From: Clostridia bacterium
GTDB lineage: Bacteria > Bacillota > Clostridia > Peptostreptococcales > Anaerovoracaceae
Reading direction: 5' to 3'
Length of the DNA: 40,368 bases
Assembly (NCBI GenBank): GCA_024403135.1
Contig: JAKSSK010000001.1
Span: 64,830-105,197 of the forward strand
Positions 18,205 through 26,285 of this stretch are shown here, piece after piece (the stretch's first letter is position 1; each line of letters opens with the position of its first letter). Made by a program: the position numbers and the translations under genes. The notes under the pieces were generated by a model. The model did not search any database. It worked only from the letters and a program-made list of their open reading frames with translations, and was not told where the DNA came from.

Positions 18205-18401
18205 TAAAAAACCGTCCTAATTAAAGGACGGATATTTTCCGCGGTACCACCTTTATTCTTTGCATAGCAAAGCACTTATTTGGTATGAGCTCCAAAGCAA
18301 CCTTCGGAAAGCTGGTATCCTTTAAGTCTCTCAGCCACGGACTTAATTCTCTGTAGGGGCCTTACCTTCTTACTCCTCTTTTTCACCGCTCTATTAAACT
18401 G
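18205..18401 (-). promoter_or_regulatory. T-box riboswitch leader (valine) of the valS operon
   Basis: The T-box sequence GGTGGTACCGCGGA (minus strand, 18238-18252) is followed by a terminator hairpin, CCGTCCT/AGGACGG (18212-18231), and six U residues. A competing antiterminator can form between the T-box segment and the first terminator arm. Upstream is a long stem I region opening GAGGAGTAA and closing GGAGCTC. The best specifier candidate is GUU (valine) at 18299-18301, in GAAGGUUGCUUUGGAGC; this assignment is by pattern only. Uncharged tRNA-Val binding would allow readthrough into valS, folC, the GNAT gene and glyA. Confidence 0.92.
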
Positions 18402-18407
18402 ATATAT

Positions 18408-18436
18408 ATTCTAATACAAAAGCTTTGGAAAATCAA
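18408..18436 (-). promoter_or_regulatory. Promoter of the T-box/valS operon
   Basis: Minus strand TTGATT (18431-18436), 17 bases, TAGAAT (18408-18413). The -35 box overlaps the folD stop codon. Transcription would begin near 18401, at the start of the T-box leader. Confidence 0.65.
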
Positions 18437-19239
18437 GTCTTTGAAGCTTCAATTACGTGTTTCATCAGGATTGTTGATGTTACCACTCCAACTCCACCTG
18501 GAACTGGTGTAATTGCGTATGCGTTCTGGCAGTTTGCGTCGCCTACCATATTGCCTTCTTCATCGAAATTAATGCCTACGTCTATTACAACTTGGTTTCC
18601 CATAACATGGTTATCTGTAATGGTATTCATCTTACCTGTTGCAGTAACGATGATGTCTGAAGCCTTGCAAATACTAGCTAAGTCAGATGTCTTAGAGTGA
18701 CAGCATGTAACAGTAGCGTTCTCAGCTATTAGCATCATCATCACAGGCTTACCGATAACTAGGCTTCTTCCTACAACCGCTACCTTCTTTCCCTCTAGCG
18801 GAATGTTATAGTAGTGAAGGATTTCCATTGCAGCCTGAGCTGTGCATGGGAAAAAGCCCTCTCCCTTTCCTGTAAAAAGCTTTACCATGGAGCCATCTGT
18901 AATTCCGTCCACGTCCTTTTTAGGATCTAGGGCGTTACATACGGCCTTTTCATCTATGTGCTTTGGAAGAGGTCTAAACATTACCACACCGTGAATACTA
19001 TCATCCTTATTGATCTTTTCAATTAGGGATATTAGTTCGTCCTGAGATGTGTCAAGTGGAAGAGCAAACTCTACTGTCTTAACTCCCACCTTATCTGCCT
19101 TCTTCATAGCGCCCCTTTGGTATGCTAAATCTGAAGGATTATCTCCTAGCCTTATGAAGGCAAGGCAAGGGTTATTCCCTTGCCCTATTAACTTTTCTGT
19201 TAAGTCTTTTGCGACTTCCTTACCAGATAATATTTTCAT
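18433..19239 (-). CDS. folD: Methylene-THF dehydrogenase (FolD), cyclohydrolase site altered
   Basis: A 268-residue FolD homologue that oxidises 5,10-methylene-THF with NAD(P). The C-terminal Rossmann part has VVGRSLVIGKPVMMML and the terminal ITPVPGGVGVVTS. Compared with bifunctional FolD, where Tyr52, Lys56, Gln100 and Asp125 (human numbering) act in catalysis, this protein keeps Tyr40 and Asp111. It has Ala44 in the YxxxK lysine position (AYQRGAMKK) and Phe88 in place of Gln (VMFRPLPKHID instead of VQLPLP). I recall similar FolD forms in other clostridia. The cyclohydrolase step is therefore probably done by FchA, encoded one base upstream. It is the last gene of the fhs-fchA-folD group. 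Confidence 0.92.
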   Translation of the reverse strand: MKILSGKEVAKDLTEKLIGQGNNPCLAFIRLGDNPSDLAYQRGAMKKADKVGVKTVEFALPLDTSQDELISLIEKINKDDSIHGVVMFRPLPKHIDEKAVCNALDPKKDVDGITDGSMVKLFTGKGEGFFPCTAQAAMEILHYYNIPLEGKKVAVVGRSLVIGKPVMMMLIAENATVTCCHSKTSDLASICKASDIIVTATGKMNTITDNHVMGNQVVIDVGINFDEEGNMVGDANCQNAYAITPVPGGVGVVTSTILMKHVIEASKT

Positions 19240-19240
19240 A

Positions 19241-19873
19241 TTAGTACCTTAATCTATTTTCTACCATACCGTATACGTAGTCTGCCTTAGGCTTGTATAC
19301 CATAAGCATCATGTTGGCTTCCTTGTTGTATGCGTTAGCTAGTTTCTTGTTCTTCATAGCCTTGGTATTGATGAATACGTTAAGTGCTGAAGCTTCAAGT
19401 GCTGCCTTTGCAAATACAACGCCTACACCCGCGTCGGAAATTGCTGTCTCTGTACCCTTGTGGGCGAATTCCTTTAAAAGGTCGATTGCTTCACAGCATG
19501 TTTCCATGATTTCAAGAGGTACGTCGCATGCATCCTTTAGCACTATCTCCATAACTCTTTCCTTTTCAGCGATTTCTTCAGGTGTGTTTTTGGGCATTCT
19601 GTATGCCGCTGCCAGTGGTTCGAATACCTTTGTATCCTCTTCTGCTAGAGCCATCATTCTTTTTTTAAGATCTCTAGCTCTTTCCATGAAGATTTCAATT
19701 TCCTTTTCAACGTGTTTGTACTTCTTCTTACCTAGGGTAAGTGATCCAACCATCTGTCCAAGTGACATGCCGATTGAACCTACAAGTGCTGAAGCTGATC
19801 CGCCACCTGGCACTGGGTCCTTACCTGAAAGTGCTCTAGCGTATTCTATACAACTTAATTCCATATAGTCCAT
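19241..19873 (-). CDS. fchA: Methenyl-THF cyclohydrolase FchA (cyclodeaminase family)
   Basis: A 210-residue, mostly helical protein of the formiminotransferase-cyclodeaminase C-terminal family. Family blocks are the N-terminal PVPGGGSASALVGSIG (21-36), with the Gly-rich turn and helix that bind folate, and the C-terminal AISDAGVGVVFAKAALEAS. In acetogenic and other clostridia, proteins of this size encoded beside fhs and folD hydrolyse 5,10-methenyl-THF to 10-formyl-THF. The alternative activity, formimino-THF cyclodeaminase, belongs to histidine degradation, for which no gene is seen here. The start has a GAGGTG site; it is 13 bases after fhs and one base before folD. Confidence 0.88.
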   Translation of the reverse strand: MDYMELSCIEYARALSGKDPVPGGGSASALVGSIGMSLGQMVGSLTLGKKKYKHVEKEIEIFMERARDLKKRMMALAEEDTKVFEPLAAAYRMPKNTPEEIAEKERVMEIVLKDACDVPLEIMETCCEAIDLLKEFAHKGTETAISDAGVGVVFAKAALEASALNVFINTKAMKNKKLANAYNKEANMMLMVYKPKADYVYGMVENRLRY

Positions 19874-19886
19874 GATATCACCTCTA

Positions 19887-21563
19887 TTAGAATAGTCCTG
19901 TAATTCTACCTTCGTTATCTATATCTATCTTTTCTGCTGATGGAACCTTTGGAAGTCCAGGCATAGTCATGATGTCTCCAGTCTTGCATACGATGAAGCC
20001 TGCACCTGCTGCTGCCTTAACGTCCTTGATTGTGATCTTAAAGCCCTTTGGTGCTCCAAGTAGGCTAGCATCATCTGAGAAGCTGAATTGAGTCTTAGCC
20101 ATGCATACTGGAAGATTTCCAAGGCCTAGTCCTTCAACTGTTTCTAGCTGTTTTCTAGCTTGCTTAGTGAATTCTACGCCGTCAGCTCTGTAGATCTTAG
20201 TTGCTACAGCCTTAATCTTTTCTTCGATTGAAAGTTCATCTTCATAAACGAAGTGGAAGTTGTTTTCGCCTTCTACAAGTCTTAATACTTCCTTAGCAAG
20301 TTCTACGCCGCCTGCGCCGCCTTTACCCCATACTTCGCTTAGTACTACATTGCAGCCTAGTTCCTTGCACTTTTCTTCTACAAGCTTAAGTTCTGCTTCT
20401 GTATCTGTAGGGAATCTATTGATTGCTACTACTGCTGGAAGGCCGTAGTTTACTGTGATGTTTTCTAAGTGCTGAAGTAGGTTTGGAAGTCCCTTTTCAA
20501 GAGCTTCAAGGTTTTCGTTATTTAAATCTGCCTTTGCTACTCCGCCGTGATACTTAAGAGCTCTTACTGTAGCTACTAGTACGCATGCTGATGGGTGAAG
20601 GCCTGCCTTTCTGCACTTGATATCTACAAACTTTTCTGCTCCAAGGTCAGCAGCAAATCCTGCTTCAGTTACTACGTAATCTGCAAGCTTTAATGCCATC
20701 TTTGTAGCCATAATTGAGTTACATCCGTGAGCGATGTTTGCAAAAGGTCCGCCGTGGATAAATGCTGGAGTGTGTTCTAGTGTTTGTACTAGGTTTGGCT
20801 TAAGTGCATCCTTAAGTACTGCTGCAACTGCTCCTGCTACGTTTAGCTGAGCTACTGTTACAGGTTCTCCACTAAAGTTATATCCTACGATGATCTTTCC
20901 AACCCTTTCCTTAAGGTCAGCAAGGTCCTTGGATAAGCAAAGGATTGCCATGATTTCTGATGCAACTGTTATTTCAAATCCGTCTTCTCTAGGAACTCCG
21001 TTAGGGTTTCCGCCTAGTCCATCAACAACCTGTCTAAGCTGTCTATCGTTCATGTCTACAACTCTCTTCCAGGTGATCTTCTTAGCGTTGATTCCTAATT
21101 TATTTCCCTGCTGAATGTGGTTATCTAAAATTGCTGCGATTAGGTTGTTAGCGATGCCGATAGCGTGCATGTCTCCTGTAAAGTGAAGGTTGATGTCCTC
21201 CATAGGTACAACCTGGCTATATCCACCGCCAGCTGCTCCGCCCTTTACACCGAATACTGGTCCTAGGGATGGTTCTCTAAGTGCAGCAAATACGTTCTTG
21301 TCTAGTTTATGTAGTGCGTCTGCAAGGCCTACAGTAGTTGTAGTCTTACCTTCTCCTGCTGGAGTTGGTGAAATTGCTGTAACAAGGATTAACTTTCCGT
21401 CCTTCTTATCCTTCATATCCTGGATAAGCTTGTAGTCAACCTTTGCCTTGTAGTTGCCGTACTGTTCTAGATACTTTTCGTCGATTCCAGCTCTTGATGC
21501 AATATCTCTGATGTTATCCATCTTGGTCTCTTGAGCGATTTGAATATCTGTCTTAATTTCCAT
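19887..21563 (-). CDS. fhs: Formate--tetrahydrofolate ligase
   Basis: A 558-residue enzyme of full family length making 10-formyl-THF from formate, THF and ATP. The nucleotide loop [16 protein letters not shown] is near residues 65-80, followed by the signature [21 protein letters not shown] and [10 protein letters not shown]. With FchA, FolD and GlyA it connects formate to serine one-carbon units; the direction depends on the cell's redox and ATP state. No metF, acetyl-CoA synthase or formate dehydrogenase gene is in the window, so a Wood-Ljungdahl pathway is not shown. It starts one base after rnhB with an AAAGGAG site. Confidence 0.98.
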   Translation of the reverse strand: MEIKTDIQIAQETKMDNIRDIASRAGIDEKYLEQYGNYKAKVDYKLIQDMKDKKDGKLILVTAISPTPAGEGKTTTTVGLADALHKLDKNVFAALREPSLGPVFGVKGGAAGGGYSQVVPMEDINLHFTGDMHAIGIANNLIAAILDNHIQQGNKLGINAKKITWKRVVDMNDRQLRQVVDGLGGNPNGVPREDGFEITVASEIMAILCLSKDLADLKERVGKIIVGYNFSGEPVTVAQLNVAGAVAAVLKDALKPNLVQTLEHTPAFIHGGPFANIAHGCNSIMATKMALKLADYVVTEAGFAADLGAEKFVDIKCRKAGLHPSACVLVATVRALKYHGGVAKADLNNENLEALEKGLPNLLQHLENITVNYGLPAVVAINRFPTDTEAELKLVEEKCKELGCNVVLSEVWGKGGAGGVELAKEVLRLVEGENNFHFVYEDELSIEEKIKAVATKIYRADGVEFTKQARKQLETVEGLGLGNLPVCMAKTQFSFSDDASLLGAPKGFKITIKDVKAAAGAGFIVCKTGDIMTMPGLPKVPSAEKIDIDNEGRITGLF

Positions 21564-21564
21564 A

Positions 21565-22215
21565 CTATTCTCCTTTCAAGTTCTTTAAAAAGGTCATTCT
21601 GTGTATTGGTGTTACTCCAAGCTTACTGATACCTTCGTAGTGAGCCTTAGTTCCATATCCCTTGTTGGAGCTAAAACCGTAGCCTGGATAAGTTTCATCG
21701 TAATCCACCATCATTCTGTCCCTAGTGACCTTGGCCACTATGGATGCTGCAGCTATTGCTAGGCTCTTTGCATCTCCCTTGATGATGGACTGCTGTGGCT
21801 TATCTACTTCTTTAATTTCCATGGCATCAAATAGAACAAAGTCTATTCTCTCTCCCGTCTTAGCATAAAGCATGTCATCAGCATTCTTTATGGCCTTTGC
21901 CATGGCGGACTTGGTGGCATTAAGGATATTTATCTCATCTATTACCTTGTTATCCTCCATCCCTATTCCGTAGCAGATAGCTCTATCTAATATCTCATCG
22001 TATAGCTTTTCTCTCTTCTTTTCTGAAACCTTCTTGGAGTCATCAACTCCAAGTACGTCAAAATCCTTAGGTAAGACTACGCAGGCTGTGACAACTGGAC
22101 CTGCAAGTGGTCCTCTTCCTACCTCGTCAACTCCTGCCAGGTACTTTACCCCCTTTTCGTAGTAGGGTCTTTCAAACTCCTTTTTTAAAGCTAGTTTTTC
22201 TTCGTACTTATTCAT
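21565..22215 (-). CDS. rnhB: Ribonuclease HII
   Basis: A 216-residue type 2 RNase H. The catalytic [13 protein letters not shown] is at about 30-42, giving the Asp-Glu pair and GRG loop. A later Asp in VLFDAM and one in [10 protein letters not shown] complete the four acidic residues. It removes ribonucleotides and RNA primers from DNA. It overlaps the end of rbgA by 8 bases and lies next to fhs. The rplS-rbgA-rnhB order is conserved in Firmicutes. Confidence 0.96.
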   Translation of the reverse strand: MNKYEEKLALKKEFERPYYEKGVKYLAGVDEVGRGPLAGPVVTACVVLPKDFDVLGVDDSKKVSEKKREKLYDEILDRAICYGIGMEDNKVIDEINILNATKSAMAKAIKNADDMLYAKTGERIDFVLFDAMEIKEVDKPQQSIIKGDAKSLAIAAASIVAKVTRDRMMVDYDETYPGYGFSSNKGYGTKAHYEGISKLGVTPIHRMTFLKNLKGE

Positions 22216-23053
22216 TGCTTACCTTTTCTAAGGTGATACTGCCTATCTTTCCTGCTCTAAACTCATCTAGAACGGTCTTTGCGCACCTATCGTAGTCTAT
22301 GCGCTTACCTGGCAGTATGAATCCTCTCTTTAGACATATGGCTTCCATGGTTTCTAGAGGCGTTTCACATACATCCTCTAACTTGTATCTCTCAATTAGT
22401 AGCTGTGGGTAATCCCTTTGAAGTACTGTAATAAGCTCCAGACATAGGCTAGCTATATCCAGTATCTCATCCTTGATGGAGCCGCAGAAGGCTAGGTTAA
22501 GTCCCACATTTGGATCTTCAAACTTAGGCCAAAGTATTCCTGGTGTATCTAGTAGCTGCATGTTGTTCTTTAAGGTCAGCCACTGTTTACCCTTTGTTAC
22601 TCCTGGTCTATCTCCTGTCTTTGCGCTCTTCTTTCCCGTCATCCTGTTGATCAGTGATGACTTACCTACGTTGGGAACTCCCACGATCATTAGCCTTAGG
22701 GGGCGATTTAACAATTGTCCCTCATTCTTCTTTTCCTGCATCTTTGTTAAGACGCTGAAAAGGCCTTGGACTCCCTTCCCTTGCATGCAGTTCATTGTGA
22801 CTACGGTATTTCCCTGCTTTCTAAAGAAGTTTGCCCAGTTTTCGTTTTCCTTTTGATCGGAAAGGTCGCTCTTGTTTAAAACGATAATTCTAGGTTTAGA
22901 TTTAACAAGGTCGTCGATAATTGGGTTTCTGCTGGACACTGGAATTCTCCCGTCGATAACCTCAATAACGGTATCCACCATCTTAAGGTTTTCTAGGATC
23001 AGCTCCCTAGTCTTTTTCATATGTCCTGGATACCAGTTAATGTTCTCAATCAT
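22208..23053 (-). CDS. rbgA: Ribosome biogenesis GTPase RbgA (YlqF)
   Basis: A 281-residue circularly permuted GTPase. The G4 motif NKSD precedes the P-loop GVPNVGKSS and G3 DTPG, and the N-terminus has the family WYPGHMKKTRE. RbgA acts late in 50S assembly. The start at 23051-23053 (MIENINWYPGHM) has an AAAGGA site; nine further open codons upstream are not needed. It overlaps the EamA gene end by 8 bases. Confidence 0.95.
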   Translation of the reverse strand: MIENINWYPGHMKKTRELILENLKMVDTVIEVIDGRIPVSSRNPIIDDLVKSKPRIIVLNKSDLSDQKENENWANFFRKQGNTVVTMNCMQGKGVQGLFSVLTKMQEKKNEGQLLNRPLRLMIVGVPNVGKSSLINRMTGKKSAKTGDRPGVTKGKQWLTLKNNMQLLDTPGILWPKFEDPNVGLNLAFCGSIKDEILDIASLCLELITVLQRDYPQLLIERYKLEDVCETPLETMEAICLKRGFILPGKRIDYDRCAKTVLDEFRAGKIGSITLEKVSNE

Positions 23054-23912
23054 GTGCTTTCCTTTCCGGTAAAACCGCAAGTACTATTGCGATTACCATG
23101 ATCAGGCAGCCGAAGTATTCCTTAAAGCTAAGCACCTCACCAAGCAGTAGCCACCCTGCTAGCAGGGAGAAAACCGTCTGAGATGATAGAATTAGCGATG
23201 CTTCGTCGGCCTTTGTGTCCCTTTCTCCTAAAATCTGAAGTGTGTATCCGAAGGCACAGGAAACGATACCTGTAACCAGGATTGGGACTATGGATAGCTG
23301 GATTGTCTCTAAAGTAATCTGGCCTGGTTCAATGAAGGCTGCTGGTATGAAGGCTATTAGCCCTGCAGCAGTAAACTGAACGGCTGAAAACTTTACAACG
23401 TCAACCTTTCCTGCCGATCTTTCAACTACGATGATGTAGATGGCATAGGTTATTGCTATCCCCAGTGATATTATATCACCTTTATTGATTTCGTTAAAGC
23501 CATTACCCATAGTTATGAAGAATATTCCAGCTAGGGCTAGGATGGCTGAAATCCAAATCTTTTTAGCAGGCTTTTCTCCTAAGAAGTACAGCATGATTGG
23601 TACTAGGATGATATAGAAAGCGGTGATAAAGGCGCACTTTCCAACTCCTGTGTAAAGCAGGCCGTACTGCTCGAACATTATGCTTGCTAAAATTACTGGA
23701 GCACATATTAGTCCAGGCTTTAGGCATTCCTTGTATGAGCCATCGCCTAGGAAAAAGGATAGCGCTACCATGGATAGGCCGCCTAAAGTAAGTCTTACGG
23801 CTGTAAATGACCATGGTCCCATGAATTCCATGCCTTCAGCTTGGCCAACCAAACAAAAGCCCCAGGTGAATGCGGCTAGGAATAGGAAAAATGGTCCCTT
23901 CTTCTTCTTCAT
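23046..23912 (-). CDS. EamA/DMT-family transporter
   Basis: A 288-residue protein with ten predicted membrane helices in two homologous halves, the EamA duplication. Visible features are the N-terminal FLAAFTWGFCLVGQ, an ALAGIFFITMGNGFNEINKGD segment at the half boundary, and a terminal LLLGEVLSFKEYFGCLIMVIAIVLAV helix pair. Such proteins export metabolites; the substrate is unknown. The start at 23910-23912 follows a perfect AAAGGAGG; an alternative seven codons upstream overlaps the rplS terminator. It interrupts the usual rplS-rbgA adjacency and overlaps rbgA, so it shares its message. Confidence 0.88.
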   Translation of the reverse strand: MKKKKGPFFLFLAAFTWGFCLVGQAEGMEFMGPWSFTAVRLTLGGLSMVALSFFLGDGSYKECLKPGLICAPVILASIMFEQYGLLYTGVGKCAFITAFYIILVPIMLYFLGEKPAKKIWISAILALAGIFFITMGNGFNEINKGDIISLGIAITYAIYIIVVERSAGKVDVVKFSAVQFTAAGLIAFIPAAFIEPGQITLETIQLSIVPILVTGIVSCAFGYTLQILGERDTKADEASLILSSQTVFSLLAGWLLLGEVLSFKEYFGCLIMVIAIVLAVLPERKAHD

Positions 23913-23931
23913 ATGTCCTCCTTTCATATAC

Positions 23932-23958
23932 AAAAAGGGGAATCATCACTGATTCCCC
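23932..23958 (-). terminator. Terminator after rplS
   Basis: A stem GGGGAATCA/TGATTCCCC (23937-23958) with a short loop is followed on the minus strand by five U residues. It separates rplS from the EamA gene; some readthrough is likely because no clear promoter precedes EamA. Confidence 0.85.
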
Positions 23959-23968
23959 ACAATTGTAA

Positions 23969-24307
23969 CTATTTTGTTTTAATCTTTGCAGCCTTACCTG
24001 TTCTTTCACGCATGTAGTTGATCTTAGCTCTTCTAACTTTACCTTGTCTAATAACTTCGATCTTTTCTACTCTTGGTGAATGTAATGGGAATGTCTTTTC
24101 AACGCCAACGCCTGAAGCGATTCTTCTTACTGTGAATGTTTCGCTGATTCCGCCGTTTTGCTTCTTAAGAACATAACCTTCGAAAATTTGAATTCTTTCT
24201 CTTGATCCTTCTTTAATCTTAATGTGGACTCTTACTGTATCTCCAACATTAAAAGCAGGGATATCGCTCTTACAATATTCTTGTGTAATTTGATTCATTA
24301 AATCCAT
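23969..24307 (-). CDS. rplS: 50S ribosomal protein L19
   Basis: A 112-residue protein with the L19 sequence [31 protein letters not shown] and the terminal [19 protein letters not shown]19 sits at the 30S-50S interface near bridge B8. A second ATG three codons in is possible (MNQITQEY). The message has an AAGGAGG site, a leader hairpin at 24326-24358 and a promoter at 24380-24408, and ends at the terminator at 23932-23958. No trmD is visible upstream, unlike in many Firmicutes. Confidence 0.98.
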   Translation of the reverse strand: MDLMNQITQEYCKSDIPAFNVGDTVRVHIKIKEGSRERIQIFEGYVLKKQNGGISETFTVRRIASGVGVEKTFPLHSPRVEKIEVIRQGKVRRAKINYMRERTGKAAKIKTK

Positions 24308-24325
24308 TTTGTTTATTCCTCCTTC

Positions 24326-24358
24326 CCTCCAAGACGTTCGTGGTTTTGTCTCCAGAGG
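24326..24358 (-). promoter_or_regulatory. Probable L19 mRNA leader hairpin
   Basis: Between promoter and start, CCUCU pairs with GGAGG and, after a one-base bulge, GAGAC pairs with GUCUU around a 12-base loop containing ACCACGAAC. The 3' arm ends next to the true ribosome binding site. Placement before rplS fits the known L19 leader family of Firmicutes; I could not compare with its covariance model. Confidence 0.55.
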
Positions 24359-24379
24359 ACCGCCCGTAATAACTATGTG

Positions 24380-24408
24380 ATTATATCACAGAAAACTTGC
24401 CATTGCAA
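24380..24408 (-). promoter_or_regulatory. Promoter of rplS
   Basis: Minus strand TTGCAA (24403-24408), 17 bases, TATAAT (24380-24385) with an extended TGA before it. The -10 lies inside the inverted repeat TGTGATTATATCACA (24376-24390). Confidence 0.75.
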
Positions 24409-24410
24409 GT
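24391..24410 (-). terminator. Weak terminator after the XerD-like gene
   Basis: A 6-bp stem ACTTGC/GCAAGT with a four-base loop lies just after the stop codon, followed by only four U residues on the minus strand. It also contains the -35 of rplS. Confidence 0.45.
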
Positions 24411-24415
24411 GTTTT

Positions 24416-25291
24416 TTAAGCTCTTGGGAACGCTTTATCGTATACGTCCTTTATCCTGTTTTTCTTAACAGATAGGAATACCTGAGTGGCCATAATATCC
24501 TCGTGGCCTAGCAGTTCTTGAAGTGATTTAATGTCTGCTCCATTTTCAACCATATGGGCTGCAAAGGAGTTTCTAATTACCTGCGGCTTAATATCTCCTT
24601 CAATACCTGCGTCCTCTCCATACTTCTTTAAGATCTTCCATACGCCCTGTCTAGTAAGGGGCTGTCCGAAGTAGTTTAGGAATAAAGGCATATCCTCTTC
24701 CTTACCCTTTAGTAAATCTTCTCTAACTTCGTAGATGTATTTTTCTAAGGCGCTCTTTGCCATGGAACCTATAGGGATGATTCTAGCCTTACCAACTTCA
24801 CCTGTGATTGTTACAAATCCCAGTCTTAGGTTAATATCTTCTGGCTTAAGTCCGATGACCTCGGCTACCCTGATTCCTGTAGCATACATTAGCTCCATAA
24901 GTGCTTTATCTCTTAGACCTTTAACGCTAGTATCTGGCATTGAAAGAAGCTTGTCTATCTCCTCTACGCTAAGGTATTCTATAGGCTTTCTTTCAATCTT
25001 TGGCACCTTGATGCCGTCTCCTGGGTTTTCCCTTACTACCCCTTCCTTTAGAAGGAACTTGTAAAGGGCTCTAACGGATGCCAGCTTCCTATTCACCGTG
25101 GACTTTGACTTACCTTCCATCTTCAGGTTCATAAGATAGGACGCTACGTCGCTCTTTGTAGCTTCCTCCACCTTAAATATTCCTCTTTCGTTAAGGAACT
25201 TTTCAAAGCCTTTAAGGTCCTGGCTATATGCGTCAATGGTATTCTTTGCTACCTTTTCACTTTTTAAATTGTCGATAAAAAGATTTATCAT
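24416..25291 (-). CDS. XerD-like tyrosine recombinase homologue lacking the catalytic tyrosine
   Basis: A 291-residue protein with an N-terminal SAM-like domain (1-90) and a catalytic domain ending TQVFLSVKKNRIKDVYDKAFPRA. That end aligns with the XerD C-terminus [23 protein letters not shown] as I remember it. Arg141 (ATGIRVAEV), Lys168, Arg240 and His263 (LLGHEDI) are present. The nucleophilic Tyr is Phe272 (codon TTC at 24476-24478), and the first His of HxxR is Gln237 (PQVIR). Tyr284 is the conserved non-catalytic one of KDVY. It should bind DNA but not cleave it, unless it works as a partner. Its position beside a nudF-type gene fits ancestral chromosomal XerD rather than a mobile-element integrase. 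It has its own near-consensus promoter and a GAGGAAAA site. Confidence 0.85.
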   Translation of the reverse strand: MINLFIDNLKSEKVAKNTIDAYSQDLKGFEKFLNERGIFKVEEATKSDVASYLMNLKMEGKSKSTVNRKLASVRALYKFLLKEGVVRENPGDGIKVPKIERKPIEYLSVEEIDKLLSMPDTSVKGLRDKALMELMYATGIRVAEVIGLKPEDINLRLGFVTITGEVGKARIIPIGSMAKSALEKYIYEVREDLLKGKEEDMPLFLNYFGQPLTRQGVWKILKKYGEDAGIEGDIKPQVIRNSFAAHMVENGADIKSLQELLGHEDIMATQVFLSVKKNRIKDVYDKAFPRA

Positions 25292-25323
25292 ATGTTTTCC
25301 TCATTTACGTTATTGTAAACCAC

Positions 25324-25352
25324 ATTATACATAAAGCTAGCCCCTATGTAAA
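25324..25352 (-). promoter_or_regulatory. Promoter of the XerD-like gene
   Basis: Minus strand TTTACA (25347-25352), 17 bases, TATAAT (25324-25329). The -35 lies in the last codons of the NUDIX gene and the start site falls about 25 bases before the ATG. Confidence 0.75.
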
Positions 25353-25873
25353 TACCTTTCTGCCATTAAAATTGCAACTACTGACTTGGCATCCTTTATC
25401 TTTTTGTCCATAACCATCTTGACTAAATCTTCCAGCTTGTATTTCTCAACGTCTAGGGCTTCGTTTTCATCTGGATTTGTCTCTCCAAAGGATAGACCTG
25501 TAGCTAGGTAGATGTATAGAACCTCTTTGCTGTATCCTACGCTTGGAAGGATGTCTGTTAGATGAACTATACTTTCAGCAGTAATACCAGTCTCCTCTTT
25601 TAGCTCTCTCTTTGCAGTTTCAAATGGGTCTTCTCCCTTATCTATCTTTCCTGCTGGAACTTCAAGGACTACCCTTTCAACTGGCTTTCTAAACTGTCTA
25701 ACCATATACACATACCCTTCGGAGTCTAAAGGTAGGATAACGCTTCCCCCGTTATGCTCTACTATCTCCCTATACGATACGCCGCTTTTTACGGTTACCT
25801 TGTCTTTCCTTAGTTTCAATATATTTCCATCATATATTAGCTCTGAGCTAAGTGTCTTTTCTTCAAATACCAT
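25337..25873 (-). CDS. nudF: NUDIX hydrolase, ADP-ribose pyrophosphatase type
   Basis: A 178-residue protein with a complete Nudix box, GKIDKGEDPFETAKRELKEETGI (GX5EX7REUXEEXGU, about 74-96). It is preceded by VRQFRKPVERVVLEVPAG, the substrate and dimer segment typical of ADP-ribose pyrophosphatases. It would split ADP-ribose to AMP and ribose 5-phosphate using Mg. It has a GGAGGAG site, follows spoVS by 23 bases and precedes the XerD-like gene by 45 bases. Substrate specificity within the family is inferred. Confidence 0.9.
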   Translation of the reverse strand: MVFEEKTLSSELIYDGNILKLRKDKVTVKSGVSYREIVEHNGGSVILPLDSEGYVYMVRQFRKPVERVVLEVPAGKIDKGEDPFETAKRELKEETGITAESIVHLTDILPSVGYSKEVLYIYLATGLSFGETNPDENEALDVEKYKLEDLVKMVMDKKIKDAKSVVAILMAERYLHRG

Positions 25874-25896
25874 AATCTCCTCCTAGTGTAAGATGA

Positions 25897-26157
25897 TTAT
25901 ACACCCCGGTATACGTCTACGTCCATCGATATAACGGTTTTATCCTTTCCATCAATATTAACCACCTCAAATGTTGGTCGAAATATTAGGTCCATGTCTA
26001 GATAGTTTCTAGCTACTGCCACAGACTTTACCCCCTGACTTAGGGCCCCTGCCCCTATGGTCTTTACCTGGCAGCATCCATCCTTTCTGATAGCAGCACA
26101 CATTCTGCCTGCCACAGATTTTGGATTTGATCTAGATGATACTGTTAAAATTTCCAT
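25897..26157 (-). CDS. spoVS: Stage V sporulation protein S (SpoVS, Alba-like)
   Basis: An 86-residue protein starting MEILTVSSRSNPKSVAGRMCAAIRK and continuing AIGAGALSQGVKSVAVARNYL, a close match to SpoVS, a small Alba-like presumed nucleic-acid-binding protein needed in Bacillus for septation and coat assembly. It is also found in bacteria not known to sporulate, so it does not prove sporulation. The start at 26155-26157 follows a perfect AAAGGAGGT; 22 further open codons upstream are not credible. A TATAAT box on the minus strand at 26179-26184 could serve as its -10. Confidence 0.93.
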   Translation of the reverse strand: MEILTVSSRSNPKSVAGRMCAAIRKDGCCQVKTIGAGALSQGVKSVAVARNYLDMDLIFRPTFEVVNIDGKDKTVISMDVDVYRGV

Positions 26158-26250
26158 AAAAATACCTCCTTTTAGTATATTATACAGCTTGAATACATAT
26201 TTTTTTGATGAAAAGTATTCCATTTTTTGGCTTTTTTCGACTTAAAAGTA

Positions 26251-26279
26251 TTGCAATATTTTTCTATGTTTGGTATATT
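26251..26279 (+). promoter_or_regulatory. Promoter of the candidate small RNA / exonuclease leader
   Basis: TTGCAA (26251-26256), 17 bases, TATATT (26274-26279) with TGG just before it (extended -10). Transcription would begin near 26286. Confidence 0.65.
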
Positions 26280-26285
26280 TTAATT

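Noticed and set aside
18189..18275. Upstream extension of valS by 29 residues
   Set aside because: The codons lie in the T-box terminator and antiterminator, and a good ribosome binding site precedes the start at 18188.
19887..21563. Evidence for a full Wood-Ljungdahl pathway
   Set aside because: Fhs, FchA and FolD alone also serve ordinary one-carbon metabolism; no formate dehydrogenase, MetF or CODH/ACS gene is in the window.
24416..25291. Integrase of an integrated mobile element
   Set aside because: The C-terminus is XerD-like, the neighbours are chromosomal (nudF type, spoVS, rplS), and I found no flanking direct repeats, attachment site or phage/ICE genes.
25897..26157. Proof that the organism sporulates
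   Set aside because: SpoVS is also present in non-sporulating bacteria, and no other sporulation gene is visible.
26158..26223. Upstream extension of spoVS by 22 residues
   Set aside because: It crosses a TATAAT box and a perfect ribosome binding site, and SpoVS proteins begin MEIL.
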